Below, piece after piece: positions 33,820-43,104 of a stretch of DNA of 64,000 nt. Position numbers and translations under genes: made by a program. The notes under the pieces are model-generated. The model saw nothing but the letters and a program-made list of their open reading frames with translations. It had not been told where the DNA came from and made no database searches. This DNA is from Bacteroidota bacterium (GTDB lineage Bacteria; Bacteroidota; Bacteroidia; NS11-12g; UBA955). Where the stretch lies: assembly GCA_018333525.1 (NCBI GenBank), contig JAGXTF010000031.1, forward strand, positions 1-64,000. Reading direction: 5' to 3'. The stretch's first letter is position 1; every line of letters begins with the position of its first letter.

Positions 33820-35691
33820 TTATTTTTTGAGTATTGAAATGGTTTTAGAATAATTATTGGTTTCTAAGGTGATAAAATATACGCCTGTGGAAAGTTCAGC
33901 AACCGGATATTCCATATATCCTGAATGAATAGTTGTTAATTCCTTCACCATCGAACCGGAAAAATTGCGCAAGGTTATTTTGCCTGTTCCTTCAAATTCA
34001 GGGATATAGAAATTCAGCATCTCCATTGCGGGATTTGGGTATATTTTGAATTCAGCTGATAAGGGTTCCGATAATGAAGAAAGTGGTGCAGGCGAACTTC
34101 CAATGATTTCATCCATACTATGAACAAAGGCATCTCTCATTCCCGCTGAAGTCAAATTAAATGTTCCGGAACCCTGATCAAAATCCACGGTGGAATTGAA
34201 ATCTCCGCAGGTATAAATGCTTGTGTTTTCCGATTCCAAAATTGAAATTCCCTTACCAATATCTTCACCGGTTCCGCCCAATTGTCTTGCCCAGACAAAG
34301 GTGCCGCTTGCAAGCAGCTTCATGATGTATACGTCTGAATTTCCTTTTGAAGTTTGATAATATTGTGCTTTCCCTGATGCAGGATCAAAATCAGGTTTAC
34401 CACTAAAAAATCCGGTGGAATAAATATCGCCATTCGCATGGATTGCCAAATCCATCCCCCAATCATTTCCGGAAACACCAATTTGTTTTACCCACGAATA
34501 GTTACCGACATTATTCAATTTCGAAATAAAAATATCAGAGGTGTTGTTTGACAAGGATTTGCGACTGTTGTATGCATTGGATGTCAGTACAGTGCTCGAA
34601 GAACCGGGATCAAAATCTATAGCTCCTTTAAACATTCCGGTTGTAATAATATTCCCACTTTGGTCAATTCCTATTGCGGCAGGATTGCATTGCTGGTTGG
34701 ATCCGCCAAATCGTTTTACAAATAAAAATTGAGCGGATGAATTGAGCTTCAGCACAAATCCATCTTCCCCTAAATTCGTCAAACTATTGGTACCAGCTTC
34801 CGGATCAAAGTCGGTTGGGAAGTTGAATTTTCCGGTTAAATAAATATTGTTATCTGCATCTCTGGTAATCCCGGAAGATTGCGCACTAAACGTTTTGCTG
34901 TAAATAAAGTTGTCAGATCCGGCACCCACTGAACTACCGGAAGTCACTTTGCCAAATTGAGAAGCAGAAATAAATGTTCCGTAATTATCCAAATTCAACA
35001 AAAACATTCCTCCCCCTGTTAACAGATAAATTCCGGAACTTGGATCAAAATCTCCTGTATCTGTTGTAATCTGGTTATAGTCTGCATATTCTCCGGTAAT
35101 CCATATATTTCCATTTCCATCTGCAACCAGATCCGAACCAAAATCATATCCGGAAGCGCCAACCTGTGCTGCCCAACTAAATAGTCCGGAATTATCCAAT
35201 TTTAAAATAAATGCGTCTGATTTATCCGATAAAATGGTTTTGTAAACCAGCGTTTTATGCGGAATAGATGTCATTTCAAAAACACCGGAAGAGGGATCAA
35301 AATCTGCAATACCACTAAACCCCCCGGTAATAAAAACATTTCCGTTTCCATCCAGAGTAATTGCATTTCCAAAATCCCTTTTTGTTCCGCCAACTCTAAC
35401 TGCCCATGCCAATGCACCAGCATTATCCAGTTTTAAAACAAACACATCTGTATCGCCGGCAGAGGTTAAATTATATACGGAAGTTGAAGGATCAAAATCA
35501 ACGGTACCTGTAAAATTACCAATGACATATACATTTCCGGAAGCATCCGATATGATGTCTGTTGCTCCATCCTGGCCAGAATTTCCTGCCTTTACAGCCC
35601 AGTCGAAATTAATGGTTTGGGAATATGCATTCACGCCCATCATTCCCACGAGCATAAAAATGAATCCATTTTTTATTATTTTGTTTTTCAT
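33820..35691 (-). CDS. Secreted SBBP-type beta-propeller protein with T9SS domain
   Basis: A 623-residue secreted protein. A signal peptide ends near residue 25 (NAYSQ). At least seven repeats of about 50-75 residues follow, each with a DFDPSS or similar acidic turn and a DVFVLKLDNAGALAWAVRVG or related segment. These are SBBP-type beta-propeller blades, also seen in other Bacteroidota secreted proteins. The last 75 residues are a type A T9SS sorting domain (FKIYPNPAMEMLNFYIPE). The acidic turns may bind calcium. Function unknown; an extracellular or surface structural role is likely. It shares the region between 33720 and 33820 with the convergent LamG-like gene. Confidence 0.85.
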   Translation of the reverse strand: MKNKIIKNGFIFMLVGMMGVNAYSQTINFDWAVKAGNSGQDGATDIISDASGNVYVIGNFTGTVDFDPSTSVYNLTSAGDTDVFVLKLDNAGALAWAVRVGGTKRDFGNAITLDGNGNVFITGGFSGIADFDPSSGVFEMTSIPHKTLVYKTILSDKSDAFILKLDNSGLFSWAAQVGASGYDFGSDLVADGNGNIWITGEYADYNQITTDTGDFDPSSGIYLLTGGGMFLLNLDNYGTFISASQFGKVTSGSSVGAGSDNFIYSKTFSAQSSGITRDADNNIYLTGKFNFPTDFDPEAGTNSLTNLGEDGFVLKLNSSAQFLFVKRFGGSNQQCNPAAIGIDQSGNIITTGMFKGAIDFDPGSSSTVLTSNAYNSRKSLSNNTSDIFISKLNNVGNYSWVKQIGVSGNDWGMDLAIHANGDIYSTGFFSGKPDFDPASGKAQYYQTSKGNSDVYIMKLLASGTFVWARQLGGTGEDIGKGISILESENTSIYTCGDFNSTVDFDQGSGTFNLTSAGMRDAFVHSMDEIIGSSPAPLSSLSEPLSAEFKIYPNPAMEMLNFYIPEFEGTGKITLRNFSGSMVKELTTIHSGYMEYPVAELSTGVYFITLETNNYSKTISILKK

Positions 35692-35719
35692 GGTATTTGG
35701 TTTGTTATTTTTTAAAATT

Positions 35720-37543
35720 TCAATTATTTAAATGAATACATTGAATATATTTTGTGTATTCTTTGGCCTGTATACGCAACAAATAAACACCTGGTTTTAA
35801 AAAAGAGGCATCGTAAACTATTTGTCTTGGTTCTGGATTTTCAACATCCCCTTTGTATAAATGATATGCAACTTTCCCATCCATTTGAAGCAAATCAATT
35901 TCAACGGAAGCCTTGATATTCAACGTCAAATTATCCGAAAATGGATTTGGAGAAATTTCAACCTGACTCATTTCTTTTAAGCCTGAAATATTTATTGGCA
36001 ATTCCTGTTCATGATGATCTCCGCTATTTCCGAACCATTCAAAAACTGTTTGGCTACATGCACCAATGTCATCCCCGTGGTTGATATGACCCGGAAGAGA
36101 ATTTGTATCCACGCATATTGTTTTACCTGAATGGCATATTTTAACTTTCGTATTGTTATTTCCACACCTCACATCCTCTGCAATAATGGAAATGGTGGAT
36201 GTATTTTTACAGAAACCATCTTTCAATTCCAACTTGTATTCGGTGTTGGTTTCCGGGCAAACTTTCACACTGGAATCTGAAAGCGGGCTTAACAAATCCG
36301 AGCCGAGATACCAATTTGCAGTTGCACTTGATGGCTTGTCTTCTACAGTTAAAACCGCACAGTTCAATCCGGATGCACCAAAATAAATGGTGTTGTTTTG
36401 CAGCAAAGTTCCATTTTCAAATTCCGCCCGAATAGTCACATTCGATATTCCGCAAGGAGAATGATAAATTTCACATTCATTTAATCCATTGCCTCCGGTA
36501 ACAAGTACATTTCCATTAGGTAATCCGATTGCCCTGTGATTGAATCTTTCGGTTAACATATCACCCGTAGTATCCCAGGTACCTGACAAAGGATTGTACA
36601 ACTCACAATCTTTATAACCATACCCGCTGTTTCCCACCAGCAAAATTTTACCATTTCCTACTGTCACCAACGGAGAATAAACATACGCACTAATGCCACT
36701 AGTACCTGTTGTACTCCATGTGCCGGATACAATATTATAAATGCAATAATTTGTACCATCACCTGTAAGTATTTTCCCATTATTCAAATTCACCAAACTG
36801 GTTTGTTCGGTATTAAACGGCAGATCTCCTGAAAGCGACCATGTACCTGTTGACGTATCATAAATTTCGCTTTTTGCATTTCCACCTCCGGCAATAAACA
36901 CATTACCATTTGGCAATAAAATGGCATTTTCTACGTGGTGGGTATAGTTCATTTCACCTGTACCACTCCAGGTTGCAGAAGAGGGATCGTAAATTTCACA
37001 ACTTTTTCTTTCTGCAAAATCCCCTATTCCCCCATCAAAATAATAACCACCTGTAACTAATATTTTTCCATTTGATAATTTAATTGCAGTGTGCAATATT
37101 CGGTCAATTGAAAGAGTACCTGTGGAGGACCAGGTTCCTGTTGACGTATCGTAAATATCACAAAGTCCGTGACCACTTTCATCTACAGCACCTCCTACCG
37201 CCAGTAAATTACCGTTATTTAACAAGGTGACAGTGTGTCCCCATCTCGCGGTAAATGATCCGGTACTATGCCAGGTACCTGAATCAGGAATGTATATTTC
37301 ACAGGAAGAAATACCGCTGAAATATGCCCCTGCACCACCGGATGCCATAACCTGATTGTTCGACATTAGGGTGAGACAATGATAGTTTCGCTCTGTGGCC
37401 ATACTACCTGTACTCGTCCAGGTTTGAGCAGTAAGGTTAAAAAAGTACAAGTTACAAAGGACTCCGAAAAGCAATTTTGAAGTTGCTGAAATAAAATTCG
37501 CATTTTTATTGCGAATCCAATTTATTTTTCTGTTTGTTTTCAT
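35720..37543 (-). CDS. Secreted Kelch-repeat protein with T9SS domain
   Basis: A 607-residue secreted protein. A signal sequence lies within residues 1-40 (KLLFGVLCNLYFFNLTAQ). Residues about 45-365 contain seven Kelch-like blades with the pattern L.NG.vlv.GG......CEIYD.stgtWs.TG, forming a beta-propeller. A middle region with about ten cysteines (residues about 370-500) follows, then a type A T9SS sorting domain (EISPNPFSDNLTLNIKASVE). It lies directly downstream of the NarL-type regulator gene (69 bp gap). The motif CAATACGACTTTTGTCTTA in that gap is nearly identical to one upstream of the TPR kinase, so it is a candidate target of this two-component system. Confidence 0.85.
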   Translation of the reverse strand: MKTNRKINWIRNKNANFISATSKLLFGVLCNLYFFNLTAQTWTSTGSMATERNYHCLTLMSNNQVMASGGAGAYFSGISSCEIYIPDSGTWHSTGSFTARWGHTVTLLNNGNLLAVGGAVDESGHGLCDIYDTSTGTWSSTGTLSIDRILHTAIKLSNGKILVTGGYYFDGGIGDFAERKSCEIYDPSSATWSGTGEMNYTHHVENAILLPNGNVFIAGGGNAKSEIYDTSTGTWSLSGDLPFNTEQTSLVNLNNGKILTGDGTNYCIYNIVSGTWSTTGTSGISAYVYSPLVTVGNGKILLVGNSGYGYKDCELYNPLSGTWDTTGDMLTERFNHRAIGLPNGNVLVTGGNGLNECEIYHSPCGISNVTIRAEFENGTLLQNNTIYFGASGLNCAVLTVEDKPSSATANWYLGSDLLSPLSDSSVKVCPETNTEYKLELKDGFCKNTSTISIIAEDVRCGNNNTKVKICHSGKTICVDTNSLPGHINHGDDIGACSQTVFEWFGNSGDHHEQELPINISGLKEMSQVEISPNPFSDNLTLNIKASVEIDLLQMDGKVAYHLYKGDVENPEPRQIVYDASFLKPGVYLLRIQAKEYTKYIQCIHLNN

Positions 37544-37590
37544 GGCTTGAAATTTTACATTTCAAACCAAGCAGGATATCAGGTTCCGGA

Positions 37591-37609
37591 CAATACGACT
37601 TTTGTCTTA
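37591..37609 (-). promoter_or_regulatory. Candidate operator upstream of Kelch gene
   Basis: CAATACGACTTTTGTCTTA lies 48-66 bp upstream of the Kelch-protein start, in the gap after the regulator gene. It matches the sequence at 41966-41984, upstream of the TPR kinase gene, at 18 of 19 positions. A role as a regulator-binding site is an inference. Confidence 0.35.
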
Positions 37610-37612
37610 AAT

Positions 37613-38242
37613 TTATTTAAAAATTTTATTAATTGCGTCTGTCCGGGATTGCACATGCAGTTTTTTATAAATATTCTGAATATGGGTTCTAACAGTGGCA
37701 GGACTAATATTTAACTGATCTGCTATTTCCTTATATCTGTAGCCTTGTGCAAGGCTGTTCACCAACTCCTTTTCGCGTTCAGAAAGATCCTGATAATCCG
37801 GAATTGGTTTCTGTGGTCCTTCGCGAAAGGTATTTAATATTTTTCTGGCAATTCCGGGCGACATTGGTGAACCTCCATTGTACAAATCCATAATAGATTG
37901 GGCAATTTGTGTAACGGAACTTTTCTTCAACAAATAGCCTGTGGCACCAGCCTGCAGAGATTTAAATATCATGTCATCATCTTCATAAACCGTGAGCATC
38001 ATAAATTGTGTTTGCGGACATGATTCCCGCAGTTTAATAATGGCCTCGATCCCATTCATTCCCGGCAGGTTAATGTCCATTAAAACCACATCTGTTGGCT
38101 CATTCACAAGGGATTCAATAGCATCTTCGGCATTTGAAAATGTCCTTTCACAATAAATTTCATTGCTGCTATCTATGATCATTTGCAGTCCGGAACGGAT
38201 GTCCTGATTGTCTTCCACTATGCAAACCCTAACTTTTTCCAT
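37613..38242 (-). CDS. NarL/FixJ-type response regulator
   Basis: A 209-residue two-component regulator. The receiver domain has acidic E10 and D11, phosphoacceptor D56 in VVLMDINLPG, the T of MMLTVYEDD and the conserved K of YLLKKSS. The C-terminal LuxR-type helix-turn-helix spans about residues 145-205 (LSEREKELVNSLAQGYRYKE, IADQLNISPATVRTHIQNIY). It follows the TPR sensor kinase gene by 53 bp on the same strand, so the kinase is its expected partner. Target genes are unknown, but the Kelch-type secreted gene immediately downstream is a candidate. Confidence 0.93.
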   Translation of the reverse strand: MEKVRVCIVEDNQDIRSGLQMIIDSSNEIYCERTFSNAEDAIESLVNEPTDVVLMDINLPGMNGIEAIIKLRESCPQTQFMMLTVYEDDDMIFKSLQAGATGYLLKKSSVTQIAQSIMDLYNGGSPMSPGIARKILNTFREGPQKPIPDYQDLSEREKELVNSLAQGYRYKEIADQLNISPATVRTHIQNIYKKLHVQSRTDAINKIFK

Positions 38243-38295
38243 TCCTGTCTGTAAATGTAGTTTTACAATAATTCCGTTTCAATCATACTTTATAC

Positions 38296-41200
38296 TTACA
38301 CCATATTTAAACCAATAATGGTTTTGCTCCCTTTTCCCGGCTCAGAGGTTAACTCATATCTGCCTTCTATTTCCTCTATTCTCCTTCGCATGTTCGACAA
38401 ACCGTTTCCGGTAAATTTATGATCTTCCAAATTAAATCCTTTTCCATTATCTTCTATTTGAACTTCCAATTCCTGACCTCTGAATTGAACACTTACAGCA
38501 ACTTCTGTTGCCTGGGAATGTTTCATAATATTATGAAATGTTTCCTTGATTACGAGAAATAAATTCCTGCGTACAGCCTGAGACATATTTAGGGATTTTG
38601 CTGCTTCAGGTATTTGCAATTTGCATTGGATATTGCTGTTTTCAAAAAAATCCAGACTGTATTTCCTCAGATAACCAAATAGGTTTTCAAGTTTGTCATT
38701 TTCAGGATTCATAGCCCAAATAATCTGGCTCATGTTATCCACCAATTCATTGGCCGTTTGTGAAATCTCCTCGATCTTTTTCGTATCCGCTTTGTCTGTC
38801 GCCTTATTCTTTAGTAATTCTGAGAGTATGGCTATTTTCGTAAGTCCACTGCCTATTTCATCGTGCATGTCTCTTGCAATTCTGGTTTTTTCAAAGGCTA
38901 CTTTTCTTTGATTTTCAACCAATATTAACTGATCCTGAGTACGTTGTAAATTATTTAGGGTGTTGTTTAATTCAGTATTTTGACCTGCAATGATCAGGTT
39001 CTTTTTTCGCTGGTTTATATAATTTCGGGATATGAAGAATGTAAATATTGCCAGAGAAATCAATGCAGCGATAATTACATTTTTTTGAAATATTTTAGAA
39101 CTTAAAGTTGCGCTTTGTAGCGATCTTTGTTCGTTTAACAATCGTATTCTCGACTCCTTAATTTTGTTTTCAACCAGTTGTTTTTCGGTGATGATGGTTT
39201 GGTTGTGCAACTCCGCCTGGGAGTGAAGAAACTCAAGACGTTGCAGATCCTTTTCTTTATTACTGAGCATCAACTCATTATTGCGCAAGAGTATCTCCTG
39301 TTTGCTTAGCAACAGCTGTTCTTCTTTTCTAGACAACTTCTCTGAAGCCAATTGTTCATCCGCTTTATATTTTAATTCCTTTTTTGCAAACTGAAATTCA
39401 AATTCCTTTTTTGCTATTTTATTCTTTACATCTACATTTAAAATACTATCCCTCAATTGCACATGTTCTATGTAATTATAATACGCACTATCGTACCTAC
39501 CTGTTTTTTCATAAACCTCACTTAACAACTGGAATATTGTAGAACGCTCATTCAGATTGTTAAATGGACGACTCTCTTTTTCCGCCAATTTCAAATAATC
39601 CAGAGAACGTGAATAATTTCTCTTGTTTTTTTCAATTATCGCGTACCATTTCCATATAAGTGCTAAATTGCTTTTCGTGCCAATTTCTTTATATGTTAAT
39701 TCTGCTGTTCGTAAGAATTCTTCAGCTGTTTGGTATTCTTCCTGAGCGATATACAATAGGGCCAGATCCCTATAATTCATGGCAATTCCGTTTTTGTCAC
39801 CCACAGAATCCTGATATTTAATGGATTTTTCGTAATATTCCTTTGCTTTTGCGTACTCCTTCATTTCTACGTACACTGAACCTATACTGCTGTAATCAAC
39901 CGCAATTCTCTTTTTATTGTTCAGAACAAATTCAATGGAAAGTGCTTTTTGAAAGTATTCCAATGCTTTTTGATTATCCTCTATTTTATGATAAATACTT
40001 CCAATAGCATGCAAATTGGTGGACATACCAACCTCATCACCTGCCTGTTCAGAAATATTATAACCTTTTTGCAACAACTCCAACGATTTGTTGTAGTCTG
40101 ACCACTCCTTATATAAAATTGCCATACCTTGTAATTGCCTTGCCTTTCCAATCATTCCACCTATGGACTCATATATGTTCATTGCCTTTTCATAATAGTC
40201 GAGAGATTTTTGATATTCACCAATATTCCGGTAAATAGTTCCCAATGTTCCATAAGATGCGGCCAGGCCTTCTTTAACATTCAGAATTTGAAACAATTCA
40301 GCAGCCTTATTCAGATAGTCTAAGGCATCATTGTACAGAGATTGTTCCAGATAATTATTTCCAATATTTATATAGGCGGAAGCAATCTGATGTTTATCAC
40401 CAAATTTCTCGGCAGATTGAACTGTTTTTATATAATATTCCTGTGCCTTTTTATAATCAGCCAGTTCCTTATATGTGGTGGCAATAGATTCGTATGCAAA
40501 TGCACTTGAAGAATTTTCTCCAATTTTTTCCAAAATTTCCAGCCCTTTGAATTGATAATCCAACGCCAACTGGTATTCTCCTTTCCGATGATAAGCCTGA
40601 CCAATATATTCTAATGCAATCCCAATATCCTTTTGGCTTCCAGCTTTTAAGCTCAACTGATACCCTTTTTTATAACCTTCAAGTGCCTTGTCAAAATCAG
40701 AAATTGCCAGGTAACTTTCTCCGGCTTGCAGATTTAATTTTCCGGCATTTACCCAATCCCCTGATTTTTCATAAATTTCTGCAGCTTTTAATCTGGAATC
40801 AATTGCCAAATTAAATTTTCCGAGGCGGTGGTAGCTCATTCCAATGCGTTCATTTCCCAATGCGGCTGCATAAGGATAATTTCCCATTTCTCCAATTTCG
40901 ATCATCTTAAGGCATAAACTTAAGGATTTCTCATATTCACCACGCTGAAAATATACATAAACACATTGGGAATAGGCAATTGTCTGTCCCCAGGAATTAC
41001 CGGTTTTTTTGAAATTCACTACCGCTAAATTGGTATAGTATTCACTTGTGTTTATTTCATTTTTTATGGCGAAATAAATAATTAAATTTAAACAACATTT
41101 TGAGAGGTTATTTATGTCATTTATTTTTTTATACAATTGCAAAGCCTGCAAATTGTATTCAATGCATTTATCCAATTCTTTTTTCGCATAGAAAAATGAT

Positions 41201-41823
41201 CCAATACCCATGTAATTTGCGGCCAATAACTTATAATTTGAATTTCGTTTATTGATAGCAATAGCTTTTTCATACATTTCTCTGGATTTCTCAAATGCTC
41301 TGGTTGCCAGATAAAGTCTGCCCAACGAATGATAACTTTCAGCCATCCCATTCTCATCCTTTATTTTTTCACTCAGATCCATGGCAAGGCTAATTACGGA
41401 ATCAGCAGATTGGAATTTCCCTGTATAATTGAGTACCAATGCCAATCCATTTAATGAATTGGCTTTTTTCTTTTCATCCTTTAATTTGTCAGCAACCTTA
41501 CAACTTAGGTCCGCATAATTTCTGGCTTCCCCAAATGAATTTAAATCGAGATAAATTCTTGAAATGTCTAACATTAACCGTCTCTTTGCTTCATCCTCCA
41601 CTTTATTGTTCCTGAAGACTTTCAATAAGGAATCCAGTTCCATACTGCCGCTAACTTGGGCACTCAGATTTAATACTTTTAAAAGGATAAAAAGCAAGAA
41701 GAGACATTGAATTACCAACCTCTTATTTGAAATTAAACCTGCGGATTTAACCGTTGGTTTTTTTATCCTCTTCCTAAATTGGAAATTGATAATTTTTATT
41801 TCAATATGAAAAAACCCAAACAT
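38296..41823 (-). CDS. TPR-repeat sensor histidine kinase (HisKA_3 type)
   Basis: An 1175-residue sensor kinase. A hydrophobic segment at about residues 36-54 (LVIQCLFLLFILLKVLNLSA) acts as a signal or anchor. Residues about 80-800 are a long array of tetratricopeptide repeats, some 15-18 copies of the A...G.iY...g.y.kAl.y..kal...e type, predicted to be periplasmic. A coiled-coil region follows, then a membrane helix near residue 930 (NVIIAALISLAIFTFFIS), the HisKA_3 motif ARDMHDEIGSGL with phosphoacceptor H987, and a HATPase domain (IEDNGKGFNLED, NGLSNMRRRIEEIEGRYEL). Such TPR kinases are common in Bacteroidota. The TPR array presumably binds a protein or envelope signal. The regulator lies 53 bp downstream. 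Confidence 0.93.
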   Translation of the reverse strand: MFGFFHIEIKIINFQFRKRIKKPTVKSAGLISNKRLVIQCLFLLFILLKVLNLSAQVSGSMELDSLLKVFRNNKVEDEAKRRLMLDISRIYLDLNSFGEARNYADLSCKVADKLKDEKKKANSLNGLALVLNYTGKFQSADSVISLAMDLSEKIKDENGMAESYHSLGRLYLATRAFEKSREMYEKAIAINKRNSNYKLLAANYMGIGSFFYAKKELDKCIEYNLQALQLYKKINDINNLSKCCLNLIIYFAIKNEINTSEYYTNLAVVNFKKTGNSWGQTIAYSQCVYVYFQRGEYEKSLSLCLKMIEIGEMGNYPYAAALGNERIGMSYHRLGKFNLAIDSRLKAAEIYEKSGDWVNAGKLNLQAGESYLAISDFDKALEGYKKGYQLSLKAGSQKDIGIALEYIGQAYHRKGEYQLALDYQFKGLEILEKIGENSSSAFAYESIATTYKELADYKKAQEYYIKTVQSAEKFGDKHQIASAYINIGNNYLEQSLYNDALDYLNKAAELFQILNVKEGLAASYGTLGTIYRNIGEYQKSLDYYEKAMNIYESIGGMIGKARQLQGMAILYKEWSDYNKSLELLQKGYNISEQAGDEVGMSTNLHAIGSIYHKIEDNQKALEYFQKALSIEFVLNNKKRIAVDYSSIGSVYVEMKEYAKAKEYYEKSIKYQDSVGDKNGIAMNYRDLALLYIAQEEYQTAEEFLRTAELTYKEIGTKSNLALIWKWYAIIEKNKRNYSRSLDYLKLAEKESRPFNNLNERSTIFQLLSEVYEKTGRYDSAYYNYIEHVQLRDSILNVDVKNKIAKKEFEFQFAKKELKYKADEQLASEKLSRKEEQLLLSKQEILLRNNELMLSNKEKDLQRLEFLHSQAELHNQTIITEKQLVENKIKESRIRLLNEQRSLQSATLSSKIFQKNVIIAALISLAIFTFFISRNYINQRKKNLIIAGQNTELNNTLNNLQRTQDQLILVENQRKVAFEKTRIARDMHDEIGSGLTKIAILSELLKNKATDKADTKKIEEISQTANELVDNMSQIIWAMNPENDKLENLFGYLRKYSLDFFENSNIQCKLQIPEAAKSLNMSQAVRRNLFLVIKETFHNIMKHSQATEVAVSVQFRGQELEVQIEDNGKGFNLEDHKFTGNGLSNMRRRIEEIEGRYELTSEPGKGSKTIIGLNMV

Positions 41824-41938
41824 GGCAACTTGGGTAAGCTATTCAAATATATAGGAATCCAACCACAACACAAAGGTATTAAAATACTTTGTCCGGGCTT
41901 CTTTTCAAGCATTTCTAACAAAGTACGATTTATGAATC

Positions 41939-41967
41939 AAAAATGCGGGATAATTAAATTTCCCGCA
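41939..41967 (-). terminator. Terminator of the kor operon
   Basis: On the minus strand, TGCGGGA and TCCCGCA form a 7-bp stem around an AT-rich loop, followed by TTTTTG. It lies about 85 bp after the korB stop. Confidence 0.6.
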
Positions 41968-41984
41968 ATACGACTTTAGTCTTA
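41966..41984 (-). promoter_or_regulatory. Candidate operator upstream of TPR kinase
   Basis: CAATACGACTTTAGTCTTA is nearly identical to the sequence before the Kelch gene (37591-37609). Its centre, GACTTTAGTC, is an imperfect palindrome (GACT, two bases, AGTC). It lies about 140 bp upstream of the kinase start and partly overlaps the kor terminator hairpin. Confidence 0.35.
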
Positions 41985-42050
41985 TTACTTTTAGCTGCGC
42001 ATATGGGGATTCAGGTTTAAATAAATCCCAAATACAAAAAGAAGTTGGTA

Positions 42051-43103
42051 TTACCTCAACCCCGCATTGATTTCCGCTAACACCGCATTTCCCGGACAAA
42101 GCACTTTTTCATCCAAGGTATTCAGCGAAATATCTGTGGTATTCAAAGTTGCATGCAAATCGTGATACCCGGAATTAATGTACAACAATCCTGTTAGAAT
42201 TTCTCCTTTGGCCCTCGCTTTTTGAAGGGATGAAGCTGCGGCAATTCTGTCTTCCGGATTCCAGTCATTTGCCAGTTTGTGCAATTGAATTTTGCTGCCA
42301 TCATGCATGGTTACCGTGGTATCGGTTCCCGCTGCATACGAAGTTGTTATTTCGCTGTGAGTAGGTACAAAATCTATGGTTCCGGTGGCCTCCACATGCT
42401 CACGAACATAGTCGTAACTTTTGGTGCTACCAACGTTATTATTAAACGTTACACATGGAGAAATCACATTGATAAAGGCAAAACCACCATGGTGCATGGC
42501 AGCTTTAATTAACGGAATTAATTGTTGCTTGTCTCCGCTAAAACTTTGGGCTACAAAAGTAGCGCCCAATTCCACTGCCATGCTCGCCAAATCAATGGCC
42601 TGAAAAGGGTTTACAGAGCCTGATTTGCTTTTGCTTCCTTCGTCTGCAGTTGCGGAATCTTGTCCTTTGGTCAAACCATAACAGCCATTGTTCATCACAA
42701 TATACACCATATTGAGATTGCGTCGAATGGCATGTACAAATTGTCCCATGCCAATGGATGCGCTATCTCCATCACCGGAAACTCCAAAATATTGCAGATT
42801 TTTATTTGCCAGATTTGCCCCTGTTGCAACAGATGGCATGCGTCCATGCACCGAATTAAATCCATGCGAATTTCCCAAAAAATATGCAGGTGTTTTCGAG
42901 GAACATCCTATTCCGGAAAGTTTTGCTACCCGATGTGGTTCAATATTCATTTCGAAACAGGCCTGCGCAATTGCAGCACTAATGCTGTCGTGGCCGCAGC
43001 CCGCGCATAAGGTGCTCAGCGATCCTTCATATTCTTTTTTGGTATAACCAATATTATTTTTCGGTAATTCCGGGTGGTGAAACTGGGGTCTCAGGTATGT
43101 CAT
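42051..43103 (-). CDS. korB: 2-oxoacid:ferredoxin oxidoreductase beta subunit
   Basis: About 350 residues from ATG 43103, 1 bp after the korA stop; a longer frame begins upstream inside korA but adds nothing conserved. It is the thiamine-diphosphate subunit: TLCAGCGHDSISAAIAQACF near residue 30, GDGDSASIGMGQFVHAIRRN and NNGCYGLTKGQDSAT form the cofactor and Mg-binding core. With KorA it oxidatively decarboxylates a 2-oxoacid, most likely 2-oxoglutarate, to the acyl-CoA while reducing ferredoxin; it can run in reverse in some bacteria. The substrate is inferred from overall similarity to the Bacteroidota Kor enzymes and could be another 2-oxoacid. A terminator-like hairpin follows. Confidence 0.93.
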   Translation of the reverse strand: MTYLRPQFHHPELPKNNIGYTKKEYEGSLSTLCAGCGHDSISAAIAQACFEMNIEPHRVAKLSGIGCSSKTPAYFLGNSHGFNSVHGRMPSVATGANLANKNLQYFGVSGDGDSASIGMGQFVHAIRRNLNMVYIVMNNGCYGLTKGQDSATADEGSKSKSGSVNPFQAIDLASMAVELGATFVAQSFSGDKQQLIPLIKAAMHHGGFAFINVISPCVTFNNNVGSTKSYDYVREHVEATGTIDFVPTHSEITTSYAAGTDTTVTMHDGSKIQLHKLANDWNPEDRIAAASSLQKARAKGEILTGLLYINSGYHDLHATLNTTDISLNTLDEKVLCPGNAVLAEINAGLR

Positions 43104-43104
43104 T

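Noticed and set aside
37613-41823. Kinase and regulator of the hybrid two-component (HTCS) type
   Set aside because: Kinase and regulator are separate genes and the regulator is NarL-type, not AraC-type.
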